Shown here: positions 25,381 through 37,722 of the stretch, in pieces
Layout of the letters: every line of letters starts with the position of its first letter
Numbering within the stretch: position 1 is the first letter of the stretch
DNA from: Ailurus styani
Taxonomy: Eukaryota; Chordata; Mammalia; Carnivora; Ailuridae
Length of the DNA stretch: 64,000 nt
Assembly: GCA_002007465.1 (NCBI GenBank)
Contig: LNAC01000165.1
Location: 62,001 to 126,000, forward strand
Direction of reading: 5' to 3'
Notes under the pieces: model-generated
Database searches by the model: none
The model's input: the letters and a program-made list of their open reading frames with translations, nothing else
What the model was told of the DNA's origin: nothing
Position numbers and translations under genes: made by a program

Positions 25381-28261
25381 CTCATAATTGTGTGTAAGGT
25401 GAGTTGATTAGATGAATCAAATACCTATTCTGATTTGTTAGGGTTCCTAAATGAGGAAAGGAAAGTTACAGACATCCTTTCTCAATGGCTGATACCAAAA
25501 TAAGGTTTTAAACAATACTAAAATGTGAGGTTTAATGAAATTAATACATTTTTATTTTCATGGCATTTTTTTCACCTTTGTAATAGCAGAGTACCTAAAA
25601 GAGCTCCCTTTTTTAAAGTCTGATTTGGGTTATAACTCTCTATATTCTTCACACCTAATTAGATTGAGTCACTAATGAATTCTAAGTGCATCTCTCTGAA
25701 AAATAATAAAACCTCTTTTACCACAATTAAAAGACATCATCACGTGAAAATTGCAGATTCAAATTTTTAAACAGATTAAGTAAGTGAAGACTGAAGCCTT
25801 TGCAGAATGTATACGCAGTTCGGGGTAAAGTGCTTTTCTAATAAAATTTTTATGGGATATTCCTTCATTGCAAATAAATGTGAAATATCACCAAAAAATG
25901 ATAAACATAAATAAACCAATGACAAAATCTTGTCAATATTTTTAGTACAAAATAATCATTACTTCCATTTACAAAGAATGTGCACATGTATTGGCTCGAT
26001 GCTTCCTCATAATTATTCTGAACTAGTAAGTGTTAAAGAAACACTTTAAACCAATGTCTTCTTGTATTCAACATTCAGAATTTGTACAACCTCAAAAATC
26101 AATAGATGATATTTAGGATAGTTCCATATCTAAGATCATGGAAATAATAGTGTAATCTCCAAATATAGTCTTCTGTGTGTTGGAGTTCAAAATTTCTCCA
26201 GCTCTGGAATTGTTCTGGGTAATGGTTGTCATATCACCAAATAGACAGTTTTAGTGATTTCAATCAATAAAGAAGGTAATAATTTGATAATTTATGACAA
26301 ATGACATGAATTTAAATGTCATATTAACTTTTTCCAAAGGTACAAATAGTTCATAAAATCTATAAATATGACATCCAGAAATTTTGGCAATCTTGGGTGA
26401 AATGTTGATAAAATTTTTCTTTGCTCACGGCCTTAATATAGAGCCTTTTACAACTAAACTGAAAAGAAAATGATTTCATAGTAACCATTCCTCTAATTCT
26501 CTATGGTTTAATTAGCGAAAATTCAGGATCAAGCTCTGTGTTATGTTAATGTGACATTATGATTTAACATTTAAAAACATGAAGGTCATAGAACTGAAAA
26601 TGTCAAGATTTTCTCCTAGAGTATATTGGCTGTAATACAGACCTGAGCTAGCTGGACACAGCCCAGGATCCCACCATTCGAGCAGAAAACAGAACATTTT
26701 CCAGGTAACAATATTCAAAGATGAGAATGATCTTGGAATAATAAAACATTTTAATGAGCTTTTGTGTTCAGAAGCCCTGGCACCAGTGCCAGTCCAAAGA
26801 AAGAGCCATCTCTCACACCTAGAAGGAGCTCAGCGAGTTGGACCTGCCCTGCCCACTGAGCCCATCTTGCTCATAGAAAGTTAAAATCTCCTCAGACTTG
26901 TCTCATCTCATTAAGCTATCCATCCATTCTCTGGCTTTCTACAAATCCAATTTGTAAATCTTTCCCTCATTCACACTCACATCCCAAATACTCACGAGCA
27001 TTATCCTTACACAAAGAAACATATTTAATGAAGTATAAAATCTCTACTATATTCATTTTATCTCCCCAAATTAAACACCATAAAATACATTACACTTGTT
27101 TAAACTAATGCTTTATCCAACTGATTATTTTGTCTCCACAGGAGCACCAAAGAACATTGCTAAGATTGTAGTTGCTTTACTATCTTTCAAAAAAAATATT
27201 CATAACTTTTCTCCTTCGCCACTGTGTGAACATGCAACAATATTTTCTTTAACTTTTCCTAAAATTAGAACCTTATTCTACTTCTAGGGGACATAAGCAA
27301 ATCATCTAAAAACAGCAAGCATTTTCATTTCACCTCCCATTAACTCTCTAGCGAATGAAGGAGGATCAGGTACTGGGGGAGATGGAATAAGAAACTGCAG
27401 TAATATCTACTCCTGGATTATTTTCCTCTGCCTGTTACAACTGGTTTTGATCCAAGAGAGGGAAAAAATGCTTTTCATTTTGGTTTGAATATCCTTCTTG
27501 ATGTTGTTAAAACTTCAGGTCGTTTCGGCTAATATAACACATTCAGTGAATGTTCTGAAGAGAAAGGAGTGGGGAGGAGGGAGAGAGAATACCAAGAGAA
27601 GGAGTAAATAGAGTCTCAATTCACCTCTCCATTTTTTCTCCTTCTCTGTCAATTCCCTTCTCACTGATAATACAGAGACACCCCAGATCTTATGTGGCCA
27701 GCATGAACTCCTTCTCATCTACGAAGTCCTCGAGTTAGAGTTTGTGTATGGAATATTAAAATTCACTCACCAAATTTCCATGCCCTGCCTAGTGCCAAAT
27801 CATGACACCTACCTAATGGTGTTTCCCACAGGCTAGCAGTGTGTGGGCCTGGGATTCCTCTCTGGAATCCACTTTCTCCATCATAAAATGAAATCATCAT
27901 ACAATAATTTCAGCTGACCAAGAACCAGTTAAATTTCATTTATCATAATTTTTAGTCAGAATTTCTCATTCAACAGACATAAACTAATTACCAAAATAAA
28001 TCTTTCTTTCTTGACCATGTCATATGTCACTCTTCAAAGTTTTCTTTATATGTGTCATTCATATCTCATTTAGTTATTCTCATGTAACTCTCTACCAGGT
28101 CCCTCTCTTTGTATTGCCTTTTTAATGATTACTTTGATGATTCCTTTGAGTGTCTTAAGTGTAGCTATATTCTTGAAAGACTCTCACCTCATAATGGATG
28201 AAACAAAGGACCAAGGTTATATTTAGATCTTTCTTCTAGTCAAAGTTTATCCAACTGAAAT
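25381..28261. other. Intron 1, longest stretch without recent repeats
   Basis: About 2.9 kb with no SINE or recognisable L1. AT-rich; I found no exon. Could hold conserved noncoding sequence, which cannot be judged from one species. Confidence 0.4.
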
Positions 28262-28490
28262 TGAGTTCAAGACTCTTAACTATAAGAAACAAACTGAGGG
28301 TTGCTGGAGGGGAGGCGGGTGAGGGGATGGCGTAATTGAGTGACGGGCGTTAAGGAGGGCGCTTGAAGCGATGAGCACTGGGAGTTGTATACAACTGATG
28401 AATCACTAAATTCTACCTCTGAAACTAATAATACAGCATATGTTAATTAAATTGAATTTAAATTTCAAAAAATTGAAAATATAAAAGAAT
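28262..28490 (+). mobile_element. Carnivore L1 3' end
   Basis: Typical carnivore L1 3' UTR: AAACAAACTGAGGGTTGCTGG, GATGAGCACTGGGAGTTGTA, CTGATGAATCACTAAATTCTACCTCTGAAACTAATAATAC, then an A-rich end. 5'-truncated. Confidence 0.85.
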
Positions 28491-28984
28491 TGTGTAATTA
28501 GATGAAGAAAAAGTTACATGCACTCTATCCACAAAATTCAGCTGCAATGTGGATGATATCCCTCATGCAGTACATGTCCCTCTATCCTCCACTCAAACCC
28601 AGTCTTCGCCAAAGTATAGCACAACTGAAGTAGAAATGGGTAAGGCAAATAATTACTGGGAGGTTGCAGTATAATCTAGAATGTACTGGCAATGGTGGTA
28701 TAGGTTGGGGTCCATGTATGGATTAGTCCAATATTATATAAAACTGCTGCTGCTTCTGTGAACATAAACTACCATTAAAAACAATAAATTTCATCAACTG
28801 TTGGCTATCTTAAAGTCATAGCTACTACTTTGTTCTAGGCACTTTATAAACTCGTCCTCATAACAACCATAGTGTGGTTATTAATCATCCCTTTTAGAAA
28901 ATACTCCTAAGGAAAACAACCTAATTTTAACAAGAAAGATACATATTAGTTTATGTGTGTGTGTCTGTGTATGAATATATGGAC

Positions 28985-29015
<31 letters not shown>

Positions 29016-29880
29016 TATATATAAATATATTAGAAATAAACAACAAATCAGGAATTCTTTTGCAAAATTATAAAAATATGCTGGAAAAATACCTACCTGC
29101 AAACTTTTAAAAATTAGTCCAAGTCTTCTTCTCCTGCCTATAAAAGTAACAACTAAAAAAATGGCACAATGTATGAAACAATTGTTTTTAAATGTTGAAC
29201 AAAAGGCAGCACAGGACTATAGTCTCTGAGAGAAGAAAAAGAAACAAGGTGAACAACATGAATGCCCTGGATTTCTGCCTATCGAGGATTTCTGAACCAT
29301 GACGCAGGAACAGGATTCAAAGAGAACTCAGTGGACTCAGTGACTGAGGAAACAGAAATCCAAGTTCGGGAAGAACAGGGTGACTGAATTTGTAGGACCA
29401 AATTTCAGAAATGAGAAACCCTTGAAGAGAAGGTTCCATAAATCTACATAAAGGTTTCTTAGATTCTTTGGCTTCTTTCTAATCTATGGATGCATAAGAT
29501 GAAACTTGATGGAGCCATACAAAGAACAAATGGCAAGCCGTACAAAAAACAAACAGAATAAATTTCTGAATATTATATGCTAAAGAACTGACAGAGCTCA
29601 CACTGAATTGGGAAATATTTGCATTTCCATCAAAGTGAGGAGATCTTATTTAATACATGGGGCATTCAAAAGAGAACAAAGAAGGGTCATTGCTTAGTAG
29701 TAGGGCTAAATTAGCCCTAAAGTAAAAGCTACCATAGACCTGCCCTTATAAACCTTTAAGATAAACTTCAAAAGTAACAAACGAATCCACAAATAACCTA
29801 ACTGTCAAAAAAAAAAAATTCCAAACTTTAAAATAATGAAAAACCAAAAAAATAAAATAAAATAAAATAAAATAATGAAA
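28491..29880. other. Intron 1 with TA-rich microsatellite
   Basis: Unrecognised AT-rich sequence; (TA)n with TG/CA arms at about 28954-29030 and (AAAAT)n at 29845-29875. Confidence 0.45.
28954..29030. repeat. (TG)n(TA)n(CA)n microsatellite
   Basis: TGTGTGTGTGTCTG followed by (AT)n and ACACACACATATATAT. Confidence 0.9.
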
Positions 29881-30235
29881 AACTACAATATCCAGCACGC
29901 AAACAAAAATCAATAGATATATAAGTCAATTTCTTTCCTATGTATCAACAATGAACAACTGAAATTTATAATTAAAAAGGTTTTAAATATGCCATTTAAT
30001 ATAGCACCCCCCACCAAAAAAAAAGGTATAAATTTAACAGAACATGTACAGGATTTGTACGTGGGGAACTACAAAACACTAAAGAAAGAAATCAAAGAAG
30101 ACCTAATTAAATGGAGATGTATTCCAGGTTCATAGACTGAAAGACTCGATATGGTTAGGATGTCACACCTTAAAGAGGTTAATCTGCCAAATTACACAGT
30201 ATCCCACGTGTGTCCCCCCATTTAGAGGGGATTTT
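29881..30235 (+). mobile_element. L1 ORF2 fragment
   Basis: CAAAAATCAATAGATATATA, ATGTATCAACAATGAACAA, GGTATAAATTTAACAGAACATG and AGACTGAAAGACTCGATATGG follow L1 ORF2 in sense orientation. No open frame of note. Confidence 0.75.
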
Positions 30236-30394
30236 GAGTAAAGATAAGCAACTTAAACAAGAAACCAGCCCAGCTGCCTATACTAATCAACATAGCCTTT
30301 CTTCATAAAAATGAATGGTCATCCAAGGATTGTCCAGTATTTAAGGAAAACCTATAGTATAAAAAAAAAAATACCTACAGAGAAAAAAAAGTTA

Positions 30395-31065
30395 ACGCAA
30401 GACAGAAACAACTTTTAATGAATTCTATCTAATATCATCGGAAAGATTCAGGTATTAATTACGTCCATATAGGAAGAACAAGCAGCTCTGAAAAAAAAGA
30501 GAAGAAATCAGAGAATAACAGAAAAATGCAGAAGATGAAAAATATGATTGCCAAAAGTAAAAAAATTCAATGTAAGGACTAAATGATAGAATAGCTAACA
30601 TTAAAAATCAAGCAGTGATCTGGGAAACACTGTCAGGAAAATTCATCCAAACACAAACCATGGAAAATATAAAAGAGATGCTCACATGTAGGCAGAAGGT
30701 ACATTATATGACTAATAGCCATTTCAGAGGAAAGAACAGAGAAAACAGGGGAGGAAATGAAATAATAAAAAATTTCCCTGAGTTAAAAGAAACAATTCCT
30801 GAAATTGAAAGAGCCAACCCATTGTCAAGTGGTATAAACAAGAGAGACTCAGATACATCCTGGTAAAATCATTTAAGGAAAAATTGTCTTCAAAAGAAGG
30901 GGGGGACAGATTGCCTATAGAGGAATGGGCTTAGTTTGACATCATAATTATCCATTACAATGCGTACTACAAGGTATTGGGGCAAAGCTTTCAAAGAGAA
31001 AATTAATTTGAGACTAGAATACCAAAGGAACAGTCAAGTGTGAGGGCAAAATACAGACATTTTCA
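30395..31065 (+). mobile_element. Ancient L1M/HAL1-like LINE fragment
   Basis: AAAATTTCCCTGAGTTAAAAG, GAAATTGAAAGAGCCAACCC, AATTTGAGACTAGAATACC, GTCAAGTGTGAGGGCAAAAT and AGACATTTTCAAGG occur in family order. Same family type as 5880-6330. Confidence 0.55.
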
Positions 31066-31594
31066 AGGAATTGAGAATTCAGGTATTTTATCTCCCATTT
31101 ACTGTTTCTTCAAAATTATTTTAGGATACAATTAATTAAAATGAGTAAGATATTTAAGAAAGAAGAAGACATGGCATCCAAAACAACGTAACTAACATGG
31201 GAGTTCAATTTAAAAAAAAAAAAAAAAAAAGTCCCAGATAGCTGTGATCTGAAAGCTCTGAATCCCAATTTTTCAAGGCAAAAAAATTTCCAAAATGAGA
31301 AGTTTGCATTCATCTAATACTTGCAATCAAACTAGGAAATTTTGATGACCAATGTGCTGCTTCTGGTTAAAAAAACAATTAACTAGAAATTTTTACACAA
31401 GTTGTGGAAGAAGATTACCACCCAGATATGAAGTAAAACAAACCCGGGTATCATTTTAAGTAAAATCATGATTTACAGAGTTAAGAGAATTCCTTCCTTC
31501 TGTTCCATGTCACAGAATTACATTTCCTCTTTTATGAGTCTAATTGCACTACTTGGTTCTGCAATAATTATTTCCTCATTATAACAGTAAAGAT
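31066..31594. other. Intron 1, no element recognised
   Basis: AT-rich, contains an A19 run near 31211. Confidence 0.4.
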
Positions 31595-31795
31595 AATGAT
31601 CACTAGCACTTATTTAACACTTAATGTAAGTCCTATTCTAATTCTTGAGATTTATTAGCCAGCTTAGTTCTTTCAACAACAGCACAGTAAAGTTAGGTAA
31701 CTTGCCCAAGGTCATACATGGGTTGGTGAAACCAGGCATTTTGGCTCCAGAATCCTACTCTTAAATGCTGACCATGATGTTTCTCATAATGAACT
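31595..31795 (-). mobile_element. MIR SINE fragment
   Basis: Reverse MIR order: CACTTATTTAACACTTAATG, AGTTAGGTAACTTGCCCAAGGTCATAC, ending in the GGCTCCAGAATCC block. Confidence 0.85.
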
Positions 31796-32265
31796 TTAAC
31801 TTACCATTTTTAGAATCAACCTATCAGTCCAAAACAAGAAGGAATAGTAACAATTATAAAATACAATATAAATTACACAAAACTTACCAATATAGAGAAA
31901 ATAACTAACCAAAATAAGGAGAGGGAGAAGAATGTGTGTCAGCTATTTTTCTTCCTATATAGTTGCAACTTTCTACATAATACAATTATTATAACACAGA
32001 ACTTTCTATATAATAGCAAGTAAACAATTATACATATAATTTTTATATAAAAAAATAATACAAAAATCAGCAGGGAGGAGAGAGATAATGAATTTAAATC
32101 CCTCACACTTCACAGCAAATATGATGGTAAATTTATGAATACACAGATGCTGTCAGTAGATATTGTCTAATTTTAATTTTAAAATGTTATATATAATTTA
32201 TATAGAAACTCAGAAAATCTGAAAACGGAAAAGTTAAACTTGATACATTAAGAAACAGCAATATA
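31796..32265. other. Intron 1, no element recognised
   Basis: AT-rich sequence without exon or repeat signature. Confidence 0.4.
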
Positions 32266-32471
32266 GGGGCACCTGGGTGACTCAGTGGGTTAAAGCCTCT
32301 GCCTTCGGCTCGGGTCATGATCTCAGGGTCCTGGGATTGAGTCCCGCATCGGGCTCTCTGCTCGGCAGGGAGCCTGCTTCCTCCTCTCTCTCTGCCTGCC
32401 TCTCTGCCTACTTGTGATCTCTCTCTCTGTGTCAAATAAATAAATAAAATCTTTAAAAAAAAAAAAAAGAA
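32266..32471 (+). mobile_element. CAN-SINE, mustelid-type variant
   Basis: GTGGGTTAAAGCCTCTGCC variant with long poly(A). Flanks AGAAACAGCAATATA and AGAAATAGCAATATA differ by one base. Confidence 0.94.
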
Positions 32472-33338
32472 AGAAATAGCAATATAAGCAAATTATTTCG
32501 AACTTTGGGAGGAATATCAGAGAAGCTAAAAACAGAAAAGGAGAGGGGCTGGGGAGGGGAAAGTCCATAATTTCTATTAAAATTATCAGATACTTTGTGA
32601 AAAAATATCATATAGAACTATTAATAATAGTATCCTGTAAAAAAGAGCATAAACTGGTGAGGATACCCTTCCATTCGGGCATGGTACAACAAAAGGACAA
32701 TAAATCTCACCCGTCCATAAAACCCAGGGGAACAAGGACAACATATAAACCTATTACACAACACTCATGCTCTTTACTGATTCTTTGTTTCCACATCATT
32801 GTGCACTAAATGGCCCATTTTTGTCCTATAAACTTCTGAAGAGACCTTCATTTCATCAGCTTTCATTCACACATACTCCAATCCTCTACTTTGCACACCA
32901 CATTTAAAGAAAGAGCTGCCTAAATTCACACCTCGCTGGGAGGGGGGGCGTGGGGTCTACACTGGTGTAGCCTTTCCGGGGTATCATCTGGCAGTCCTTA
33001 CTGAAATGTAAAACATGGCCACACTGACCTAACAAGTTCACCTCTCAGAATCTACCCTACAGCAACGCTCCCAAACACTCAAAGGTAACTCCATACACGG
33101 ACTGTCCGTTAGCTACTACTGTTTTTAACAGAGGAAAACGAAAACAACCTACGTGCGCACTAGCTAGACGCAGACTATTTTGTTGCCTTTTAAAAAATAA
33201 AATACATCTATATGGAGTGACACTAAAAAGTATCCGCAACATATCGCTAAGAAAAGGCAAGATACAGATCATATTAAACAATCTGTGTGTGAGATGGATA
33301 CACGATAGGCAGGTAGACATAAGACACACACACTGGGC
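32472..33338. other. Intron 1 near the promoter island
   Basis: No exon seen; GC content and CpG count begin to rise from about 32930. Sequence near 33000-33300 may be a decayed L1 3' end (CTAGCTAGACGCAGACTATTT and following), not certain. Confidence 0.4.
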
Positions 33339-33354
33339 AGAAGGCAGTGGTGAA

Positions 33355-33528
33355 GGGCGCCTGGGTGGGTCAGCGGGTTAAGCCTCTGCCCTCGGCTCAG
33401 GTCATGATCTCAGGGTCCTGGGACCGAGCCCCGCATCGGGCTCTCTGCTCAGCGGGAGCCTGCTTCCTCCTCTCTCTCTGCCTACTTGCGATTTTTCTCT
33501 CTCTCTCAAATAAAATCTTTTTTAAAAA
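33355..33528 (+). mobile_element. CAN-SINE, interrupted at its tail
   Basis: GGGCGCCTGGGTGGGTCAG head, shortened pyrimidine region. Its target duplication AGAAGGCAGTGG (33339-33350) recurs only after the next SINE (33757-33768). Confidence 0.92.
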
Positions 33529-33756
33529 GGGGGGGGCGTGGGTGGCTCAGTTGGTTAAGCAACTGCCTTCCGCTCAGGTAACGGTCCCGGAGTCCTGGGA
33601 TCGAGTCCCACATCCGGCTCCCAGCTCCACGGGGAGTCTGTTTCTCCCTCTGACCCTCTCCTCTCTCATACTCTCACTCTCTCTCTCTCATGCTCTCTCT
33701 CTCTCTCTCTCTCAAATAAATAAATAAATAGTTTTTTAAAAAATAAAAATAAAAAA
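33529..33756 (+). mobile_element. CAN-SINE inserted in the tail of another
   Basis: Second element, GGGGCGTGGGTGGCTCAG head, long CTCT tract and AAATAAATAAATAAATAG tail. It belongs to a different subgroup (TTGGTTAAGCAACTGCC) from its host. Confidence 0.92.
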
Positions 33757-33889
33757 AGAAGGCAGTGGGGGGAAGAAGTTTTTACCTTGAAATTTGATTT
33801 TTTTTTTTTACAACTAGCATATATTGTTTTTACATCTTAAGGAATCAGAGGATATCTCAATAAATTAAAAAATTCCAAGACAAGAGACA

Positions 33890-35515
33890 CTTAACGTCTT
33901 TGCACGGGCTCGCCCTCAAACCTCAGCAGGAAGGAAACACCGTGCACGACGTAGCACGTGGACGAGCCAGCAGGCCAGCTGCCTCGGTTGGGTCACTTCT
34001 TACTGAACGAGGGGGTAAACGAGGCCGCCCAAACACCGAGGCCGGGCTCCGGNNNNNNNNNNNNNNNNNNNNNNNNNNNNNNNNNNNNNNNNNNNNNNNN
34101 NNNNNNNNNNNNNNNNNNNNNNNNNNNNNNNNNNNNNNNNNNNNNNNNNNNNNNNNNNNNNNNNNNNNNNNNNNNNNNNNNNNNNNNNNNNNNNNNNNNN
34201 NNNNNNNNNNNNNNNNNNNNNNNNNNNNNNNNNNNNNNNNNNNNNNNNNNNNNNNNNNNNNNNNNNNNNNNNNNNNNNNNNNNNNNNNNNNNNNNNNNNN
34301 NNNNNNNNNNNNNNNNNNNNNNNNNNNNNNNNNNNNNNNNNNNNNNNNNNNNNNNNNNNNNNNNNNNNNNNNNNNNNNNNNNNNNNNNNNNNNNNNNNNN
34401 NNNNNNNNNNNNNNNNNNNNNNNNNNNNNNNNNNNNNNNNNNNNNNNNNNNNNNNNNNNNNNNNNNNNNNNNNNNNNNNNNNNNNNNNNNNNNNNNNNNN
34501 NNNNNNNNNNNNNNNNNNNNNNNNNNNNNNNNNNNNNNNNNNNNNNNNNNNNNNNNNNNNNNNNNNNNNNNNNNNNNNNNNNNNNNNNNNNNNNNNNNNN
34601 NNNNNNNNNNNNNNNNNNNNNNNNNNNNNNNNNNNNNNNNNNNNNNNNNNNNNNNNNNNNNNNNNNNNNNNNNNNNNNNNNNNNNNNNNNNNNNNNNNNN
34701 NNNNNNNNNNNNNNNNNNNNNNNNNNNNNNNNNNNNNNNNNNNNNNNNNNNNNNNNNNNNNNNNNNNNNNNNNNNNNNNNNNNNNNNNNNNNNNNNNNNN
34801 NNNNNNNNNNNNNNNNNNNNNNNNNNNNNNNNNNNNNNNNNNNNNNNNNNNNNNNNNNNNNNNNNNNNNNNNNNNNNNNNNNNNNNNNNNNNNNNNNNNN
34901 NNNNNNNNNNNNNNNNNNNNNNNNNNNNNNNNNNNNNNNNNNNNNNNNNNNNNNNNNNNNNNNNNNNNNNNNNNNNNNNNNNCCCTGGTCCGGCGCGGGG
35001 CCTGCGGCGACGGGAAGCGGCCGCGGGAGAAGTGGCCTCTGGGCCGGTCGCCTCTTCCCGCGGCGCGGCTCCGCGGGGCGGCTGGGGACGCGGCAGAGGG
35101 GAGCGAGCGGAGTCGAAAGGGGCGCGGAGAGGGAGGACGACATCCCAGAAATCCTGCCGTCCCCCCCGTCATCTTTCCCAAAGCCTGGAAATTACGTTTT
35201 TGTGGGTCGTAAAGAAAAAAGGCATGGCAGGTAGAAAGCAGCTTCCTTAATAGTGAGCTTGGGGGCAGATCCTGGCCGCGGTTATCTGGCGAGCTCCGAC
35301 CCCGGCACAGGTCCCTTGCTCTGGGCCTCCGGTTCTTGATCGGTAAAGTGAGGGTATAAAATAGCCAGCTCGAAAGACCCGCTACCTCCCAGCGTTTCTC
35401 TGATGGGTGGAAGAGATGCCGTTCGGAACCCAGAGTTGATGCAAAAAAACCCACACCGGTGTCTTTTCTCTCGCCTAGTCCAATTCGATGCCTGAAATAA
35501 CACATGATCGCTTTT
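33890..35515 (-). promoter_or_regulatory. EPM2A: CpG island, probable EPM2A promoter and first exon region
   Basis: CpG dinucleotides are dense on both sides of the N run (for example 33910-34052 and 34983-35130, with CGCGG, GCGGCCGC and CGGCGCGG words), while the rest of the window is CpG-poor. No TATA box stands out; a GC box GGGGCGG occurs near 35076 and an E2F-like TTCCCGCGGC near 35055. It lies about 26 kb upstream of exon 2 on the minus strand, where laforin exon 1 should be. Translating the readable flanks gives no laforin N-terminus, so they are taken as 5' flank/UTR (right) and intron 1 start (left). The island itself is visible; the link to EPM2A is inference. Confidence 0.75.
34053..34982. 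other. Assembly gap (930 N) in the CpG island
   Basis: Unbroken run of N. Flanks are very GC-rich, a common cause of sequencing dropout. It is long enough to contain the 301-nt coding part of laforin exon 1 (known from the human gene). The long frames crossing it are artefacts of unknown bases. Confidence 0.98.
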
Positions 35516-35853
35516 ATTTTTTCAAAAAAATGTCATATTTTTAGTATATGTAAAACGGGTTTGGAGTAAATACTTTCAAGCCCTTTTCGAGGTAAAACAA
35601 AATAAGGACAAAATAATTTTATGATTACAAATGTGCGATATAATTTTTTAATGGCATAAAAATAAAACCTGTTGTTTAAAATTTGTTTTCAGTAAACTAA
35701 ACACGTTTGTGTCAAGAAATACAGATTTATAGCTGTTTGGTCAAAAAGAAAACAAACCCTGTTTACGTTGGGTGGGGAGAGGGCTTTAATTACTGTTACT
35801 GGTTTAAAATAAACAACCTTCCTGTTTACGTATTTGTTATTTTTTGATTCTTT
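35516..35853. other. 5' flank of EPM2A, unrecognised AT-rich sequence
   Basis: Sharp change from CpG-rich to AT-rich at about 35510. CGAGGTAAAAC near 35588 looks like a splice donor, but I could not tie it to an exon. Confidence 0.4.
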
Positions 35854-36050
35854 TTTTTTTAAGATTTTATTTGTTTATTTCACAGAGGGAGAGAGATCAC
35901 AAGGAGGCAGAGAAGCAGGCAGAGAGAGAGGGGGGGGGAGCAGGCTCCCTGCTGAGCAGAGTCTGATGCAGGGCTGGATCCCAGGACCCTGAGATCATGA
36001 CCTGAGCCGAAAGCAGAGGCTTTAACCCACTGAGCCACCCAGGCGCCCTC
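35854..36050 (-). mobile_element. CAN-SINE, mustelid-type variant
   Basis: Reverse copy ending GAGCCACCCAGGCGCCC. Perfect duplication TTTTTTGATTCTTT at 35840-35853 and 36051-36064. Confidence 0.95.
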
Positions 36051-36064
36051 TTTTTTGATTCTTT

Positions 36065-36640
36065 AATAAAATTGTTCTCCTGTTCTTACATTTGTATATT
36101 CACCACTTAACAATCTCTTATGCGAACCAGAGACACATTAAATATCTCTAGATTGAAAGCTTGTGAAAAATGGGGCAGGGGAGCCAGAATTTCATACATT
36201 AAGAATACCATAAGTAAAACAAAAAGAAATACACAATGTAAACCATAGAAACTCAATCTCTCAGTGGAACAGTTAGTAAACTAATATGCTTTACTCTTAA
36301 ATATTGATATTCCATTCAGTGTTTGATTGGTTGCTAAGCTCAAGGATACACACAAAGAAAAATGTGAAGACAGCAAGGCTAGCCAAACATGGCTGATTCA
36401 GTAGCAAAGCAGAGATTAAATCATGGTGGTGTGTGAGTCAGCTTATTCAGATTGCTGTTGACAAAATATTCTTAGACTAATTTTAGGAAATTAAGAGTCG
36501 TTTGGCCATGCAAGGACCCTGGGAGCTGATAGTTCAGGACTTTCTTGGGTTGTGCTATGCAGCCTGTGTGTATATTTTCCAAATGGCATTACTCCCACCA
36601 GCACTTCCAGGGTGAGTACTATGCATTCCATAGATAAAAC
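36065..36640. other. Intergenic, no element recognised
   Basis: Unique-looking sequence, no exon. Confidence 0.4.
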
Positions 36641-36744
36641 TAGGAGAAGGAGGAGGAGGAGGAAGAAAGGAAGGAAGGAAGAAGGGTGGGAGGAAGGGAA
36701 GGAAGGAAGGAAGGAAAGAAGGAAGGAGAGAGAAAGAAAAGGGG
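36641..36744. repeat. (GGAA)n/(GGA)n purine microsatellite
   Basis: About 100 bp of GGA and GGAAG units directly before a SINE; all purines on the plus strand apart from one TG interruption. Confidence 0.93.
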
Positions 36745-36955
36745 AGGGCGCCTGGGTGGCTCAGTGGGTTAAAGCTGCTGCCTTCGGCTCAGGTCATGAT
36801 CCCAGAGTCCTGGGATCGAGGCCCACGTCGGGCTCTCTGCTCAGTAGGGAGCCTGCTTTCTCCTCTCTCCTCTCTCTCTCTGCCTGCCTCTCTGCTACTT
36901 GTAATCTCTCTCTCTGTGTCAAATGAATAAATAAAAAATCTTTAAAAAAAAAAAA
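36745..36955 (+). mobile_element. CAN-SINE, perfect target duplication
   Basis: AGAGAGAAAGAAAAGGGG occurs at 36727-36744 and 36956-36973. The 36 bases from 36965 are copied again at 39087-39122 (see findings). Confidence 0.95.
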
Positions 36956-37224
36956 AGAGAGAAAGAAAAGGGGCAATATATTTGATCAAGAGGCATTATT
37001 TCCTTTTCTCTCATCCTAAAGAAGTAATTTTAACAGTCAGACCTATCCCTTTAATCCCCAAAGTATATAATATTTTATGGCATAGATTGAAATATAGTAC
37101 AAATATGATAGCTGCATTGTACACTAAGTAAAATGCTATTGGAAAGAACAAGACCAAAAGGACATATTCCAAAGCCTCAATCATACTTCATCAATCATTT
37201 GAACTTATTAACCATAAAAATTAG

Positions 37225-37405
37225 AATAGCCATTGAGCCCTTATTATGAACTAAGCATGTGGTTTTCAAACTCATATTATCTCATTTAATTCTCTAAACA
37301 ATCCCAAGTAACTAATATGGTATCTCCATTTTGATACGTGAGGAAAAGGTGCAGAAAGTTTCAGTAAGCAGCCCATAGCAAGGAAGGGACAGTGACAGTG
37401 CTAAA
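37225..37405 (-). mobile_element. MIR SINE fragment
   Basis: Reverse MIR: GAGCCCTTATTATGAACTAAG, CATTTAATTCTCTAAACAATCC, ATCTCCATTTTGATACGTGAGG. Confidence 0.8.
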
Positions 37406-37522
37406 AGTCATCCATTCAGCTTACAGTTAAAGATATATATAATATACATTATAAAAAAAATTGATTTCTAGGAAAATCACTTACTACCTTTAAATCCCAG
37501 CATATTTAAATGAGTTATTCTC

Positions 37523-37722
37523 GGGGCGCCTGGGTGGCTCAGCGGGTTAAAGCCTCTGCCTTAGGCTCAGGTCATGATCTCAGGTTCCTGGGATGGAGGC
37601 CCGCATCAGGCTCCCTGCTCAGCAGGGAGCCTGCTTCCTCCTCTCTGCCTGCCTCTCTGCCCACTTGTGATCTGATCTCTCTCTCTCTCTCTGTCAAATA
37701 AATAAATAAAATCTTAAAAAAA
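37523..37722 (+). mobile_element. CAN-SINE, perfect target duplication
   Basis: GGGGCGCCTGGGTGGCTCAG head; perfect AAATGAGTTATTCTC at 37508-37522 and 37723-37737. Confidence 0.95.

Noticed and set aside
33900..35505. Four open frames of 400-500 codons
   Set aside because: They are open only because the 930 N bases contain no stops. The readable ends show no laforin or other known protein.
35588..35600. Splice-donor-like CGAGGTAAAAC upstream of the promoter island, considered for a divergent transcript
   Set aside because: One short donor match without acceptor, exon or transcript evidence is expected by chance.
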